DNA of 64,000 nt, taken from the NCBI RefSeq assembly GCF_037975245.1, contig NC_092573.1:3040501-3104500 (forward strand). The letters run 5' to 3'. Numbering within the stretch: the first letter of the stretch is position 1; each line of letters begins with the position of its first letter. A program made the translations under genes and the position numbers. The notes beneath the pieces were generated by a model, which saw nothing but the letters and a program-made list of their open reading frames with translations, was not told the DNA's origin and searched no databases. Shown piece after piece: positions 27,501-40,580 of this stretch. Source of the DNA: Apostichopus japonicus. Lineage: Eukaryota; Echinodermata; Holothuroidea; Aspidochirotida; Stichopodidae.

Positions 27501-29224
27501 AGTCATTTTCCTTTCATTCTAATTTGGTGTCTGTTTCTTGTTTTTTTCCTCGGACGACCATAAACTCAACCGTGATTCGTCATTGAGCAGCCACATTTGG
27601 TTCATCGTGCGGGGGTTTGTGAACCTGTTCCTTTTTTTTTTTTTATCTTGGCCTGTTTAGCCGTACCATGGTGTGGTAAATAAAAAAAAAGAGAAGATAA
27701 AAAAAAACGTAAGCTGAAATGTTCACAGATTTATAGATGTGCACAGCCGTTGCCTATCATTAGCTAATTCAAGGTCAATGTGATATTTGCTGCTGTTGTT
27801 CACTTTGGTTGTTTCTTCATCTCCTCTTCTGTTGTGTGTCTTGAATAAGACTCTATTCCTCCCGAACATAATCAGAGTCGGTGCTTGGCGATAGGGAAAA
27901 ATCGTTGAGTGACGGCAGAGGATAACAGAGACTGCTGCATCAGTGGGTTCATCTGTGATGAACATGGAGAAGAGTGGTAAAGAGAACTCTTGAGAGGTAA
28001 TATGACCTGCCATCCACCAATGTCTGATTAAAGCCGGCAGCAGGTATAATGCTGTTTCCATTTCTTAACTAATGCAACCCCATTTACCTTGATAGATCAT
28101 CAGTATTGATATGCTAAAAATGCTGAAAATTCACCCCCCCCCCCAAAAAAAAAATAAAGTATACTTTTCTGGAGATTACCAGCCTTTCTATTAGTTATAC
28201 CCAGATATTCAGAAATATCCAATTACACTTTCTAAATGTCTCAGAGAAGAAGAATCCCTAGGAAGTGGCAGTAGAATTAAGTTTTGAAGTTTGACCATGA
28301 GTTAACCATACATGAGCTTATTATAGGGCTAAGAGCTACCACTACCATTTGAAGCCCAATTACTCTGTATTGTGAACTGAGGGAATAACTGCAAGACAGT
28401 ATTAAAGTACTGTATGTCTTTTTTGGTCAAAAACGGTGTAATAACCTGGTAATGAGCCTAATCCTTGAAATGGTTATGATAAAACCTAAAATTCACTACA
28501 ATCAACATTAAGTTATAGGTCAAAGGTCATAAGTGAAATTTGGTGGGATTATTTGGCACAATCTTTGAGCAAGGTTGATTAAGGTTACAAGGGGTCGAAA
28601 TGGAGATTTAAAAAACATAAATGTCATGAGGAAGAGGACAGCTGCTCTTGGTTATACTGAAGACTATTTCTGAGAGGAAAAGGGTTTTTTTTTTGGGGGG
28701 GGGGGGGAGTAGGGGAGCTTGCTGTATTCTTAGAGATGTACTCATATTTTTCAGCTACCACAATTTCATTTTTAATACAATTAACATTATGCAGACTGCA
28801 GAGGAAATAATTCAGAGGTCATCCTCTTGAATCTGTTATAGTCAAACGTATGGTCAACCATATTTCAATTGTTGGAAATAAATAACTGTTTAATATATTT
28901 TCTTCAATGGAAAGGTATCTGACTCGTAAATTGTTTCAGAAGACTTACAGTAACTTCGCAGTGCCTATTTTCTGTGTAGGATTTTACAACATTTTTTAGT
29001 AAGTTTTTTCGTACTTTGACCCCATTGTCCCACTTTTGGTTCATCTCTCACGTTAAATGTTTCTTCCACATTTGCAGAATGTGTCATTACTAATTGCTCA
29101 CGCCTGCATTTGTATGGATGATATTTATAGTTGAGTGTTTATAATAATGAGACCTTACTGTACGATAGTCTGAACTTCAGTCATTGGATTATAAATTAAA
29201 AAGTAGCAACAACTGGAGAGGATA
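21571..29224. other. Noncoding stretch with some non-repetitive, motif-dense segments
   Basis: No recognisable gene. It includes a purine-rich patch near 24890-25080, G runs near 25740 and 26146-26160, a C run near 28134-28144, a G run near 28688-28707, and an ATTG-type run at 26947-26985. Frames at 25857-26111, 26171-26524 and 27723-28061 (minus) have ordinary composition but no identifiable domain, and their lengths are within chance. The 24060-24330 segment is noted separately as a possible regulatory region. Confidence 0.5.
24060..24330. promoter_or_regulatory. Possible enhancer-like segment (speculative)
   Basis: A repeat-free stretch is dense in homeodomain/POU-type cores, for example ATTAATGAACCGATTGATAAAG and AAATTAATTAGCATATTTT. 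It also has TTGATTGGTTGATTTACATT. This is the look of conserved noncoding elements near developmental genes in animals. Conservation cannot be judged from one sequence, so this is only a pointer. Confidence 0.2.
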
Positions 29225-29774
29225 CAGTCCAGAGGAACATTTATTTTGGACCAATGAATGATAAAGGTAAATACTAACATCCCGGTGAGGTTCGCACGCA
29301 ATTCCTACATTGCATTTCCGAGATTTTGATAGTTGAAATTGTCACAGTTTGTACATGCAGTGAACTTGAAGCAAACAGGTGTGATGTCATAGTTGCACAC
29401 TGACAGCATAATGATTCCTCTTTGTTTATTATTTTTCTATTTACTTAAGTGTTTTGAATTTGCCTTAATAATAGGATATGTGAAGCTATCAACATCCCAA
29501 ATGAATGTAGTGTATTTATATGTTAATTTATGTTAATTTAATACATCCCACTTTTGAAGGAGAAAATTGTATGTATCTTCAAAAATAAAAACATTAAACA
29601 AATTTGTCCAGTATGTGCATCTATGACATCACACCTGCTTCAAGTTCATTCAACTTCCGGTACTGTTGTCTGGAACATGATACCTAGGAATTGAATGCAA
29701 AATTTCACCAGGAATGTTTTGAAATATGTTCACTTTTGTCCAGATGCTAAAATATAAAATGATCCTCTGGACTG
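29225..29774. mobile_element. Foldback/MITE-like DNA element with long inverted arms
   Basis: The left end CAGTCCAGAGGAACAT is mirrored by the right end ATGATCCTCTGGACTG. The arms extend inward about 170 bases with interruptions: GAACTTGAAGCAAACAGGTG then TGATGTCATAGTTGCA near 29364-29393 is matched in reverse complement by TGCATCTATGACATCACACC then TGCTTCAAGTTCATTC near 29618-29650. About 200 AT-rich bases lie between. No transposase is present, so it is a non-autonomous element. The superfamily is not certain. A TA dinucleotide precedes the left end, which would suit a TA-targeting family, but the right flank (TCTA) is not an exact match. Confidence 0.75.
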
Positions 29775-31457
29775 TCTAATTGAAGGCAGTAAAGACACTG
29801 TTGTATAGTGACTATTCACTCTCCCATATTGGCAGATGTCAGGAGGGACAGTATATTGCTGCATACATGTGTGTTGACCGTTGACCAGTCAAGTATTGGA
29901 AGTGTTCAATGACCGGACAAGTGTTGACTGTTAGTATCTAGATACTAAAAGATAACAAACCAATGTTTATCGATATTGCATTGTATTCCTGTATAGCTAT
30001 ACAGTTTGATAAGTTGAGTATATATTACACTTACATTCTTTGCATTCTCATTACATTACATATTTGACATGATATTACAATTTTTACATTACATCACATT
30101 CTCTTTGCATTACATTAAGGTACCCATGTATAGCTTAAGCTACATTTCCAATTTTGCTGGAGGTATAATATATTCACATCATTGAGAACTTTTATTCACA
30201 TCCTCAATAATTAGAGTTGATACTTATAGGATACCCAAAAAAAATAGAAATGCAAAAGCAAAAAAAAAAAAACAACCAACCAAAAAAACCAAGCTATGCC
30301 ACACCTATTACTTTGATAAACATTACTAGCTTCTTGAAATGCCATCGCCATGGAAACTCAGAGATTTCTAGTGACGTAAGATAACCCCTTCGTAATCCTG
30401 TATATATTCCGTAGTATGTAGACTGGTGTGATAAGCAGACGTGTGTCTTGTAGCTGTTCTTGGCAATTTCTAATGAGAGCTTCTAGCGGTACTTAACGGG
30501 ATGTGAGAAAAACATGTTTGCAATTAGTGGTGATCCTTCCAGATTAGCAATAATCGCCTGTTTAGCAGATTCTCATTAATTAACGGGATATATTTCGGGC
30601 AGGTTTGGCGAGACTGTATCTGAAGCGGGTATGCATGTCACATGAAAATGGACTTGTCGTGGGATGAGTTGATTTCTTTCTGTTTCATGAAACTGCATTT
30701 TCATGCACCATGATATATACGTGCCTTGCATGTGAGTCTGTACTGCCACAGCACATCTCATTTTCTCCCTGGGTGCAACTTCTTCAGTCGGTGATCTATG
30801 AAAAGGATTTTTACAATCCTTAGTTTGCATTATTCAAGTCTCATTTCTTTGGAAAAGGCGATATTTTTGGGGGGGTTTCAAGCAGTCTGTTCTTGTTCAT
30901 TTAGATTTCTATAGAATGTAATAAAGATTAATTTACACAAAGCAAGTGTGAGATTTAATCAACCCTAGAAATGTATTCATTATATGAAAAAATGTAGAAC
31001 AACCAGGGCTTCTTCCTTCTCTCCTCTCCCCTCTGCCCACTCCCCACTCCCTTCTCCCTCCTCAACCTCTCATATATCCAGTGGGCTTCTTCAATCTGGC
31101 ATTTCATATTGCTGCCATGTTGTCAAGTAATGTCATATTAACCACTGGGATTTGAAGTGTCTTTTTTTAATTTTTTTATTTATATCTTTTCTGTGTGAAA
31201 GTAAGCAGCCTTATCATCTAAGATCTATGTCAAAATTTATTCCCTGTTTGAAAGTTGGTAGAAAGTTTCCTCTTTTACTCTCATATGAACTAGCAACTGT
31301 CTAAAATGTTAAGGGTTTGTCAGCTGATGACTGGCTGGAATTTCAAAAACAAAACTGACAAGCAGAGAAAAAGGTGGAACATGGGATAGGGGGGGGGGGG
31401 AGAGGAGGTGGGAGAGAGGAGGTGGAAAGGAGAAAATATACACTGCTTGGTCCAACC

Positions 31458-31488
31458 ATGGAGCTATAAACAGTTTATAGCTCCATGT
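31458..31488. repeat. Perfect 31-nt palindrome (15-bp arms, 1-nt centre)
   Basis: CATGGAGCTATAAAC, then a single A, then GTTTATAGCTCCATG. The two arms are exact reverse complements. It could extrude as a cruciform or give an RNA hairpin with almost no loop. It is not followed by a T run and is not a bacterial terminator. The function is unknown. Confidence 0.9.
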
Positions 31489-34400
31489 TCCAACACTACC
31501 TTAAACTTATGAATTTGGAACCAGGGATAACAAACTTTACACCGAATACCATTTCTAGTTATAATTTTTTATGTACTGTATAGCATTGTGTGACAATATG
31601 GATTGTTTTCCAAGCCTGACCTTTATGTCGACAGGTCCATTACCACATATTCTCAGAATTCAACACCTGTTCAGTCATGTGGCCTCCCCATATGAAGTGC
31701 CACTCATGTAATAATGTTACTGTGCACATTTCCTGTTGTGAAGTTTCTCTTAAGCGGAGGTGACTGTAAGGCCAAACTGCACAAACAGCAATAATAGATG
31801 TCTCTGGTTGTGACACTAGTTCAATCTAGTCGTGCTGCACAGACAGTAAAATTATGTCATCAGTATACACTAAAGTTTCTTTCATATTGATCGGAAAGGG
31901 ATGACTAAAAGTCAAAACAGAGAGCGGAAAAGTCCTTTTGCGTCCGCAATGAATGTGATGATGTCGTAATAGCAATGTCCAGTGATGATCAATTCTTACA
32001 AAGAATAAGAATATTTGTGAGCAGTATGAGTAATTGTTTTGCGCCTCACCGTAATATGTAGTTTAATTTCGTCATTGCCTCTTCATTATTGCTTTGTTTT
32101 AGTTTCAATGTCACTGTGCCTGGGCATACATGTATTCATTCCCAAGTGTTTTAAGCAAAATTTAATAAACATGTGACAAGTTTGTATAGTAAATAATGCA
32201 GGATCTTGCAGCCTCGTTAATTTTCATGAGCTTGATGTGTTATAAACCGCCAATGAAGAGTGAGAATTGATGAGACCGTGCGGTTTATGTTTCGGGCATG
32301 CAAGTAAACCTAGTCGCAGTCAAGATGGTGCTTATATGTGGATGTCTGGAATATACAGTACATTATAATATATTTGTGATCTGCGACACTTCAGCGTGTA
32401 GACATGATACCTCCAGGGTGGTTTTTCTGCCATACTTCATACAGGTATGTAGCTCCACCATAGTGAGTGAGTACATTTGTTAGGGTCATGTTACCAGAGC
32501 TAGTCACTAGTCGGTATGCGCAAGTCACCTAGTAAACATATCCAGGGAGTCCCAACTAAGATTTGCCGAATGTCGGACCTGGATTATACTCTTGTCGCAC
32601 AATTCATATACAGATACAGGTCAGTCCCAATATAGATTATATCCATATTCCAGTTAACAGTATGTACTATGATAGCTTTCACACTTTGGGTTCCATCACA
32701 AAGCAAGGGCAGAAGTATGCCTACATTACCCATTGCAGAGCCAGCTGTGATTGCTGCTTGTCCAGGGCAATAACCACAATGGCTAACCTATTATAAACAA
32801 AGTCGTCTGACAAGTCTTTGTTTTGGGATGTTGTTTATATTGACTTACTAATTGAATCAACCACAACATATTATCTGTACAAGTAGCACTGTCTCTTATT
32901 GATGCCAATGTGATTACTAGATGTATATAGCTCAGCATCTGTAGGAAAATGATTTTAGTATATATGCTGGGACAGGGAAGGTGCCGGGGGGGGGATGGGG
33001 GGTTGGTCAGTCTGTCGACCTCGATCTTGCGAAAGTGGGACTTGGAAACAGCTTTCTTCACAGGACGTTTGGAGTATGTGTGCGTCAAAATAGGACCGTC
33101 ATCCATCAAACTGAGAATCTCTATTATGGATATGATTTCTCAGATGCCAAATTAAGCTTAATAATGAGAGTGTCAGTAATGAATTTTTAACCTATCTGAA
33201 CATTCTGCCATCCAAACAATTTTTTGGGTGTTAGTTTTAAAGACTGACTCCTCAAGCTAAGGAAGGATCGATGTTATGGGATTTTTTAGGACATTATAGC
33301 ATCAAATCAAAGAGTTTGCTGTTAAGTTGATTAAGACTTCATTGCCATTATGGTAACCATCTAGTGTGGAATCTTTTATAAAAAATACAAAATTTTCATA
33401 GTTTATACCAAGCAGTTTATGATTGTTATTAATTGGCACAGTTCTGTTTCCTTACATTCATGAAAATGTTGAAACTCACTCATATGGGTCACTTTATTAT
33501 TGTATCAAATCTGTATCCTCTGAAGAAGTTGTTGTAGGATTAAGCTGATAACCTTTGACCTTGTTATGTGTCCTCCTATAAGGACACTGCTGGAAAACCA
33601 CTTGACTGGTGACAGCTAGCTATCCTTTGTGAATGTTATTCAGCCAGAAACCAAGTAGTTCTGTTATTTGGTCATTTTAACAGCTCAATGCTCCCTTGCA
33701 GGAAGACATGTCCTTGGTCCAAGAAAACAGACCTACTCCGATTAAGGTATCAAATTGCCCCATTGACTTACACAATAATTAATTGGTCAACGTATTGTGG
33801 CTTCTTAAGTCCTTGTAGAATTTCTCACTAGCTAAACCCCACCCACATGACACTGTTGGCCATGCATGGCACCTTCCATATCCGTATCATGACCATGAAG
33901 ATTTTTCACTATGGGAGCCTGAATGTTTTGTCACTGGTAAACAAACCTCTTAAGAGTCTTTACTGAGTAGTAAACAATTTTCCTAGGCTGCTCCTGTGAG
34001 GTCTAAAGTGGTCTAAAATTTAACTCAATTGACCCAATTTTTTGCACTTCTCTTGCTACCCATTTGTGTTATCTGGATGTCCAAGCAGCAAAAGACCAGA
34101 TTTTGTTTGATAACATATCAAGAATTATGTTCTGCTGTTGCTTTTCTTCCTAACTTCTCTTGAGACAGTAGAACATTTGGAGGTGACTGATAAAGACCTC
34201 TATACCAAGTATGCCCACCTTGGAGTATGCCACATCTTGGTCTACCAAGTCAATGATTCTTTGATAGACAGTTCACATTAGCAGGGTCTGATGGTTTTAT
34301 CCATGGTTTGATGAGAGATAGCTGCCTTGGAGGAAAGTACTCTAAATCTCTTTTACTAATGTCAGCTATTTGTATCTGTAGATCAAATATGTGGGTTCAA

Positions 34401-36229
34401 AACATATGTCCATATCAACAGATGTTTTTGTTGTTGCAACACTTGAAATAGTCAAGGGGTTATAATACTTTCTTATGCTGATTAAAAAAAAAAAAACCTT
34501 TGCATGTTACATCCACATTGTTCTGACATCGAAGTTAACTTTGATTATATCAAGTAGTTGTTATTGACCAAAATAACCAAAGTTGAAGATTATTAATTTC
34601 ACTGTCACAGTTATACAGTGCCCAATTCTTTATCCCATGAAATTAAAGTCCAATTGGTGGTTAAGGGTGGGGGGGGGGGAAGAGACAAAACCCACAGGCT
34701 GTATGGCGTGTATTTCATCAAACCGCCCTTTTCGGCAGATATATTTCTAAGATAGAGAAGATCAAGATTATTCCAGAGGAACCATGAGCTGCACATTGCC
34801 TATAAATTGAGAGGAATAGCAAATTTCAGCAGATAAATCTGGGGTGAGGCCTTTAAAGTTTCTTAAACATCCTAACATTGATGTAAACTGTAGAGTGTAT
34901 CGATGGTATGATCAGATTTGTAGATTCAGCCGGGAAAAAATGGAAGACCTCTTTAAGTGAAGGGCTTACAAAAGATGAACTTTCGTCACGATGAGAACCA
35001 TGAGATGGATTTAGTCGGAATATTAATTAAGTTAGCTACTTTGTGGAATACTTAGTAGAATTACAGTAGATATTTAAGTAACACTGCTTTTCATGAAGTG
35101 AAAAGTAGATATTAGTCATGTGTCATTTCAAAGCACAATAAACAGGCCCCCAGAACATTTGAAAATTTCCGTTTCGGATTTTGCGTACGACTTTAATGCT
35201 GATATGGGAAAGTGTCTTTCGTAACAGAATTCTCAGAATCGAATGGACTTGACAATCATTGGCAGAGTTACATTCTATTAATCAAAAATTTGGTTAAAAT
35301 TAATATTTCCTACAGATAGAATAAGTACCAACATATTGTGAGTAGTTATTGGCATCTTGGATTTTATTTGGCAATGAAAGTGAAACAACTCCTTCTGATT
35401 GAGAGTCACCAGAAATGGGATAGATTCATAAAAATGGGGAGTGGAAAAAGGGTGGGGACAGAAGGGGGGGGTTCTAAGATATGTTATAATAATTAGGTTA
35501 TCCCAGTATTCCTGAATATCCATTCATTGCTTGTAAACATTTTATCACAAGGTAAAAATGGTGAGCATTTTGTGTGTACATAATTATATATACATATGTA
35601 TAAAACAAAGACTCAGATGTTCACTTCCTGCTGCAAAAGTGCTCAATACATAGAAGTAGAACAAGTACATAATATAGTATACCTATATATGGTAACTTAC
35701 AGCATGTTGTTACCCGAGTTTCACGCCTGCAGTACGTGCAGGGATCATCAGGCAACTGGACGTAAACATTCGTGTATGTGACCTTAACATGTTATTTCTT
35801 ACTAGCACGGTCGGGCAGTTTGTTGACATGGCAACACTTTGAGATGAGTTGTGTTTTTTTGTTTATACTGTCCTCGATACATAAGGTTGCCAGCTTTTCT
35901 TCTACGCAGAGGTTGCACTGGCCCGATTCACGTTTGTGCGTGTTTGATTCCTGTACTTTCTGCCAGCTTATATTGTGGCTTAAAAATACCCCCTCTTTTC
36001 AGGTTCCATATATACATACCTACTACTCAACTACTACTTGATGGTTGTCACTGCTGTTGTTTATGCTAAACTAATGAATTTTACCCACAGTTTGACAGAT
36101 TACTCTCATAGCTATTTGATCTGTATTAACAACACCTTACCTTGTACAAGTGTCACCTGGAGTGTGATAAAATCCTTGATCGCTACCAGTCCAGGAAAGG
36201 TATGACACTTCCTGTTTTACTTATAATGC

Positions 36230-36251
36230 ATACATACATGCATGTATGTAT
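36230..36251. repeat. Palindromic TACATACATG/CATGTATGTA
   Basis: ATACATACATG followed by CATGTATGTAT is an exact inverted repeat with no spacer. It is built from ATAC/GTAT units, so it may have arisen from a microsatellite. Confidence 0.85.
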
Positions 36252-37180
36252 AATATGTCAGTGTGGTGGCCTAGCTTCTGGCCTTATTGGTCATACATAC
36301 ACTTTAGTTTACAGCAATGGTATGGACAATTAAACCTGCATCAATTTGTGATTGATGGGTGATTCACAGAATAAATTAAGGCACGGAACCTATGCTTTCA
36401 AGCTTGCATGTACGTATATATATTTGAAACGGTGATGGAAAACAGTCCCAAAAATTCAGTATAACTGAAGATAATTGATTTAATTACAGGTGAACCAGAG
36501 GGCTTTGAGATTAAACCTCATTTATGATTATTTTAAAAGGAAGCTTGATGATGGTCAAATCGTAAACTGAGTGGATAGAGAGAGCCAGGACTGGTTTCCA
36601 CTAAGCATCCTTTGGTCTGCAAGGAAAAAAGTGTTATATAAATATTACCCTAATTAATGTAAGATTGTGGGATACTTTTATCATTGTCAGCTGGATAGAA
36701 ATCTTTTGGCCAGCCTATTTCAAACTTCTTTATCTAGACCTTGAATGCACTGTATTCCACCTATAATCTGCCTTTTTTATTTTATTTTTATAATTTTTTT
36801 TTATGGACTAGTGACTGATTTCTAGCGCCATAATGTTCGCATCTTAGTAGGAACATTTGAAATCCAGGCTGCTGCTTTTATCTCATGAATTCTTTGGCAC
36901 AGGAAGGAAATACTGTAATGATAGTTATATACCAGCCTTATCTATATTTCAATTCCAGTCAGCTATGAATCAAGTTAGTATCAATAAAGCTACTGGTATT
37001 TTACATCCATGTATATAGTAAGTAACTATCAGTGCAAAGCTGTTATACAGGCAGTTACAGTCCTCAATTTGTAACGCTATCCATGCATTTACGCAAGTCA
37101 TGGTTTTTAAGCTGAGGCAGAGAAACTTGACCTCAGGTTGACTCCCATTTTCAGTCTTTGAATATATGGCAATTTGCATC

Positions 37181-37183
<3 letters not shown>

Positions 37184-37255
<72 letters not shown>

Positions 37256-37257
37256 GC
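37184..37257. repeat. TA microsatellite
   Basis: About 36 TA units run with two interruptions (an AAAT step near 37231 and TGCA at the end). The long minus-strand IYIYIY frame is produced by this repeat and is not a gene. Confidence 0.97.
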
Positions 37258-38243
37258 ATATACATACATACCTGCACCTAGACTGATAACAAGGAAAATT
37301 TAACATATATTTCTTCTCCGTAGTAGTAGTAGTTGTTGTGTAGATAATAGTCGCAATTTTTATACAATTACGGTGAACTCCAAAATGAAACTATACTACT
37401 CACGACCTTTGGACCATCTGTTTGCACACTGCGGAGGAAAAATAGAAGCTTGGTCGGGCTCGTCCTCAGACATGATAAGTATCGTAGAGATTAGTACTGC
37501 ATGAAATGGATATTGGTTGTTTGCTGATAGAGGTGATAAGGCGATCACTAGTGAAGTGCTGTGTTAGCATAAGCTTCATATACTCGTTTGACTGTTGTTG
37601 TAATGTATATACATATTTATATATATATATGTATGTGTACATATAGCATTATTCATGTGGAGTGACATCTGCAACACCTATGTGGCATTGTTAATATTTG
37701 GAAGCTGCTCGAATTGTCGTGAACGGCTATTAAAGATTCTAACAGCCATTGAAGTACTGTAAATATAAACAACAAATATTACTGGATTGGAGAAAAAAAA
37801 AATGACCATTTTGTCTTGTGACTGATGGAACGTTAGGATTAAGCAGAAAAAGATCCTGTGAGCTTCGTTTCTCCCTGGAAATTTTCCTCTCCGGGCTCTG
37901 CTTCTTGGAGGACATTATTGTAGGTATGTTGATTTGTCATTGTGGCGGTTTTTATCGTCATACGTGGGCACACATATAGTTCCATGTTAGGCAGTGGAGA
38001 CTAGGCATATATGGCATTGACTATGTTAAATGTAATAGATTTGTGGTAATTTGTTAATAGTACTTCGGAATTGAACAGTTTGTGCTTGATAGATTTATTG
38101 TCTTTGCTTATCCATATAGAGTGTATATACTACATATAATGTGCACAGTTGTGCTGTGTTATCTGAGGTTATATGGTGATTGTGAACCTCTGTGGTAGGT
38201 CAATGTCTGTTTACCTGAAGAAATTGCTCACAATTCAATGTTT

Positions 38244-38290
38244 GGGTGGGTGGGTGGGTGGGTGGGTGGATGGGTGGGTGGGTGGGTGGG
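38244..38290 (+). repeat. GGGT microsatellite, quadruplex-forming
   Basis: Eleven GGGT units run with one GGAT interruption. Runs of three G separated by single T residues are the strongest class of parallel G-quadruplex motif. The + strand frame reads GWVGGWVGG and is a by-product. It is not the animal telomere repeat TTAGGG. Confidence 0.95.
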
Positions 38291-39554
38291 TTGCTGTGAT
38301 ATTGACACAGTAACTGTAAATTGGAGGATATATTTTAAGATGGTTTTGGTCATGTTATTTATCAAGACAACTTTTAAAATGGAAATGCTGCAGAAGCTTC
38401 AAAAATCCTGCTCATCTAGGATATCGGATCAACCAATAGAGACCAGCGATATCTATTGTGTGAAACAGGCAGAGTTCAATAGGTTACATATAGCAGCCTG
38501 ATTGCAGGTTGGCTGCAGCATCTTACCTTTGACATGGTGGTACCTAAATTTAACTGAAGAGCTAGTACTAACTGCGAATGGACAGACTCACATACTTTGG
38601 AATTGAAGTGGAACACTTTCAACTTAAGTCCGTGTTTTCGTAATCTTGATTCCCGAGGGTGTTTTTGAAGTGACAAAAATTGTGCACTTGTTGATTTGGT
38701 GTGTTTTGAAATGTCTTTGGAAGATGGGAGCTGTATGAATACAAAGTTACGTACAGCATGATCATCACTGGTTTGATTTTCATACTCCAGCCGTTATGGT
38801 TTCATTACTTGTGGAATACTTGTTCAACAGTTTCTATTTCCCAAGCAAGGTCAGCTATATGAGGTGCTTAGACAAAGAAATTATGAAATAACATCTAAGG
38901 TTATAATACATCACATAAATCCTGTAACCACAGTGTCGACTGAGGGTACATGGATTATGAGAAATCTGCCCCCCCCCTTCCCTTAGGGAATTGCTATCAA
39001 TAGCCTAGTTGTTTCCTATTTCAGAAGGACTTCCTTCTCCTCCTCATACTTGAAGTTCTTTTCATCTTTCTCCTCTCTCCCCTGCCACTCCCCACCCACA
39101 CTGCCCCCTTCTCACCTCCCACTCCCCACTCATACTTTTCCCTCTTTTCATCTATATAGCCCCTTCCCCCTCCTCTCCACCCTCCCTATGTCAATCAAGT
39201 GCTAGTCAGTGATATGGTCTGTGTACCACTATAGCATGTGATGAATTTTGACTAACACAGAAATACCTCTCCTCTGAGAAATTAGGCCAATGTAATAGTT
39301 TAACACCTCTTCCTTCTGGTTGAGCGACTGTGTTTGGGGAATTTCCCCCTGTTAACCATTGGCTCAATGAAGCAACTTCTAATTGCTCAATATGTAGAAA
39401 AAGAAGTAGACAGGCTTCCTGGTCGGTTTTTTTTTCTTTCTTGCTGTCTGTGAAGTAGAAGATCAATGTCTATAGCTTCATATTAGAACTTGAAGGCCTG
39501 CAATTTGGAGAGCAAGAGTAGACCTTGGATGTAAGCGGTACTGGGTGTGGAGGA

Positions 39555-40115
39555 TATGGTTCAAAGTTTATTTCAGGACAACTGAGGTCAAAGTCTGTAA
39601 ACCTTGTAAAGGTATACCATAACTCAAGAAGTGTAGCTTGGCTGAATTTCATATATGTAATGTACAGGGTTAGATCCACTTATCTATAACATTCTGAATA
39701 AGAATCCTATTATTTGATGGAGGAGGAATTTCTTTGAGGGTCAATAGAGATCAAAGTCTGAGAGCCTTATATTGTATGTTATAGTAAAAATTCAAAAAGT
39801 ATATCTTTGTTGAACTTCATAGTTGTTATGCTGATCTCTGTAGTACCTGTGGTAGTATTGAGTGCAAGAACCCTTTCACCTTTGGAAGAGCTCCAAAAGT
39901 AGGTCGTTGCAGGTCAAGATAATTAACAGACTAAAATATTGTAAGTTGTAAATATGACAACTTCAGTAACACTTGGATGAACTTCTTACATATATATAGG
40001 TTCATATAAGTGTTTTCAACCAAACTTTGTCAACACTTTCGTTTTAGTGTGAATGCATTGTTGCATTTAATGTTTTCATAGACAATGTGATCAGGAATCG
40101 ATAAGCCTGCTGGCA
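39555..40115 (+). repeat. Degenerate copy of the composite ~140-bp-unit repeat
   Basis: Three weak units carry GAGGTCAAAGTCTGTAAACC, then AGATCAAAGTCTGAGAGCC, then a CAGGTCAAGATAATTAACAG variant. Each is followed by an ACTCAAGAAGT-like or related block and then GAACTTC or GAATTTCAT. The end near 40088, AGGAATCGATAAGCCTGCTGGC, matches the end of the 20563 element (AGGAATCACAAAGCCTACTGGC). It is older and more decayed than that copy. Confidence 0.6.
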
Positions 40116-40489
40116 TTCTTGTTCATTGTAAAGCAAAAATCACCATTCAAGCCTGACAAAGGTGTTGCACAGACAATCTATTACTTTATATTGTTTTCCA
40201 AATGCAAGTTCCTCATGCATGAACACAGCTGTTTTCAATCAATTAATGCTCGTTACCAGCATCTTTGGATTGTTTGAACTATTAAGTTGAATAGTTCAGC
40301 TAATTGAAATTGACAACACATGGAAATTATTTTCCTTCCTTCGGAATGCTTGTGTTCAATTTGGTGACACTTGAGAGATGGTTGTGTTGGCAGAGGTAGG
40401 CACGGAATTGATCTGGCGGGTCCACAGTGAAACTCTGTACCCAATTCACATGCCGAAAGACTTGAGGATGTATTTTGCTTCACTCCTCT

Positions 40490-40580
40490 ATTAATTTACC
40501 TGTCTCCTCCATTCTTCATTAGCACTAAAACTCAACCTAGCTTACAAACAGTTGGTAACATTTTAGCACTGTTTCCCCTT
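40490..40580 (+). repeat. DIRS terminal-repeat-like fragment
   Basis: TACCTGTCTCC at 40497 is followed 64 bases later by TTTTAGCACTG at 40561. The order and near-identical spacing are as at 10726/10785 and in the DIRS end at 43130/43190. AGTTGGTAACATTTTAGCAC here is close to the 10776 copy (ACTGGAAACATTTTAGCAC). It is probably a decayed terminal repeat of a related element. Confidence 0.5.

Larger units (their letters stand above)
29775..37183. other. Noncoding stretch
   Basis: No recognisable gene. It contains an ATTACATT-rich patch at about 30020-30115, A runs near 30258 and 34483, a pyrimidine block near 31015-31075, G runs near 31389-31401 and 34669-34679, and a GGGGGATGGGGGG patch near 32988-33001. 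Palindromes at 31458 and 36230 are listed separately. Open frames are short and show no family motifs. Confidence 0.55.

Noticed and set aside
27723-28061. 112-codon minus-strand frame starting with ATG
   Set aside because: No recognisable domain; chance-length in a window of this size.
37184-37257. Membrane-like IYIY peptide frame on the minus strand
   Set aside because: Produced by the TA microsatellite.
38244-38290. Interstitial telomere repeat
   Set aside because: The unit is GGGT, not TTAGGG; it is a microsatellite.
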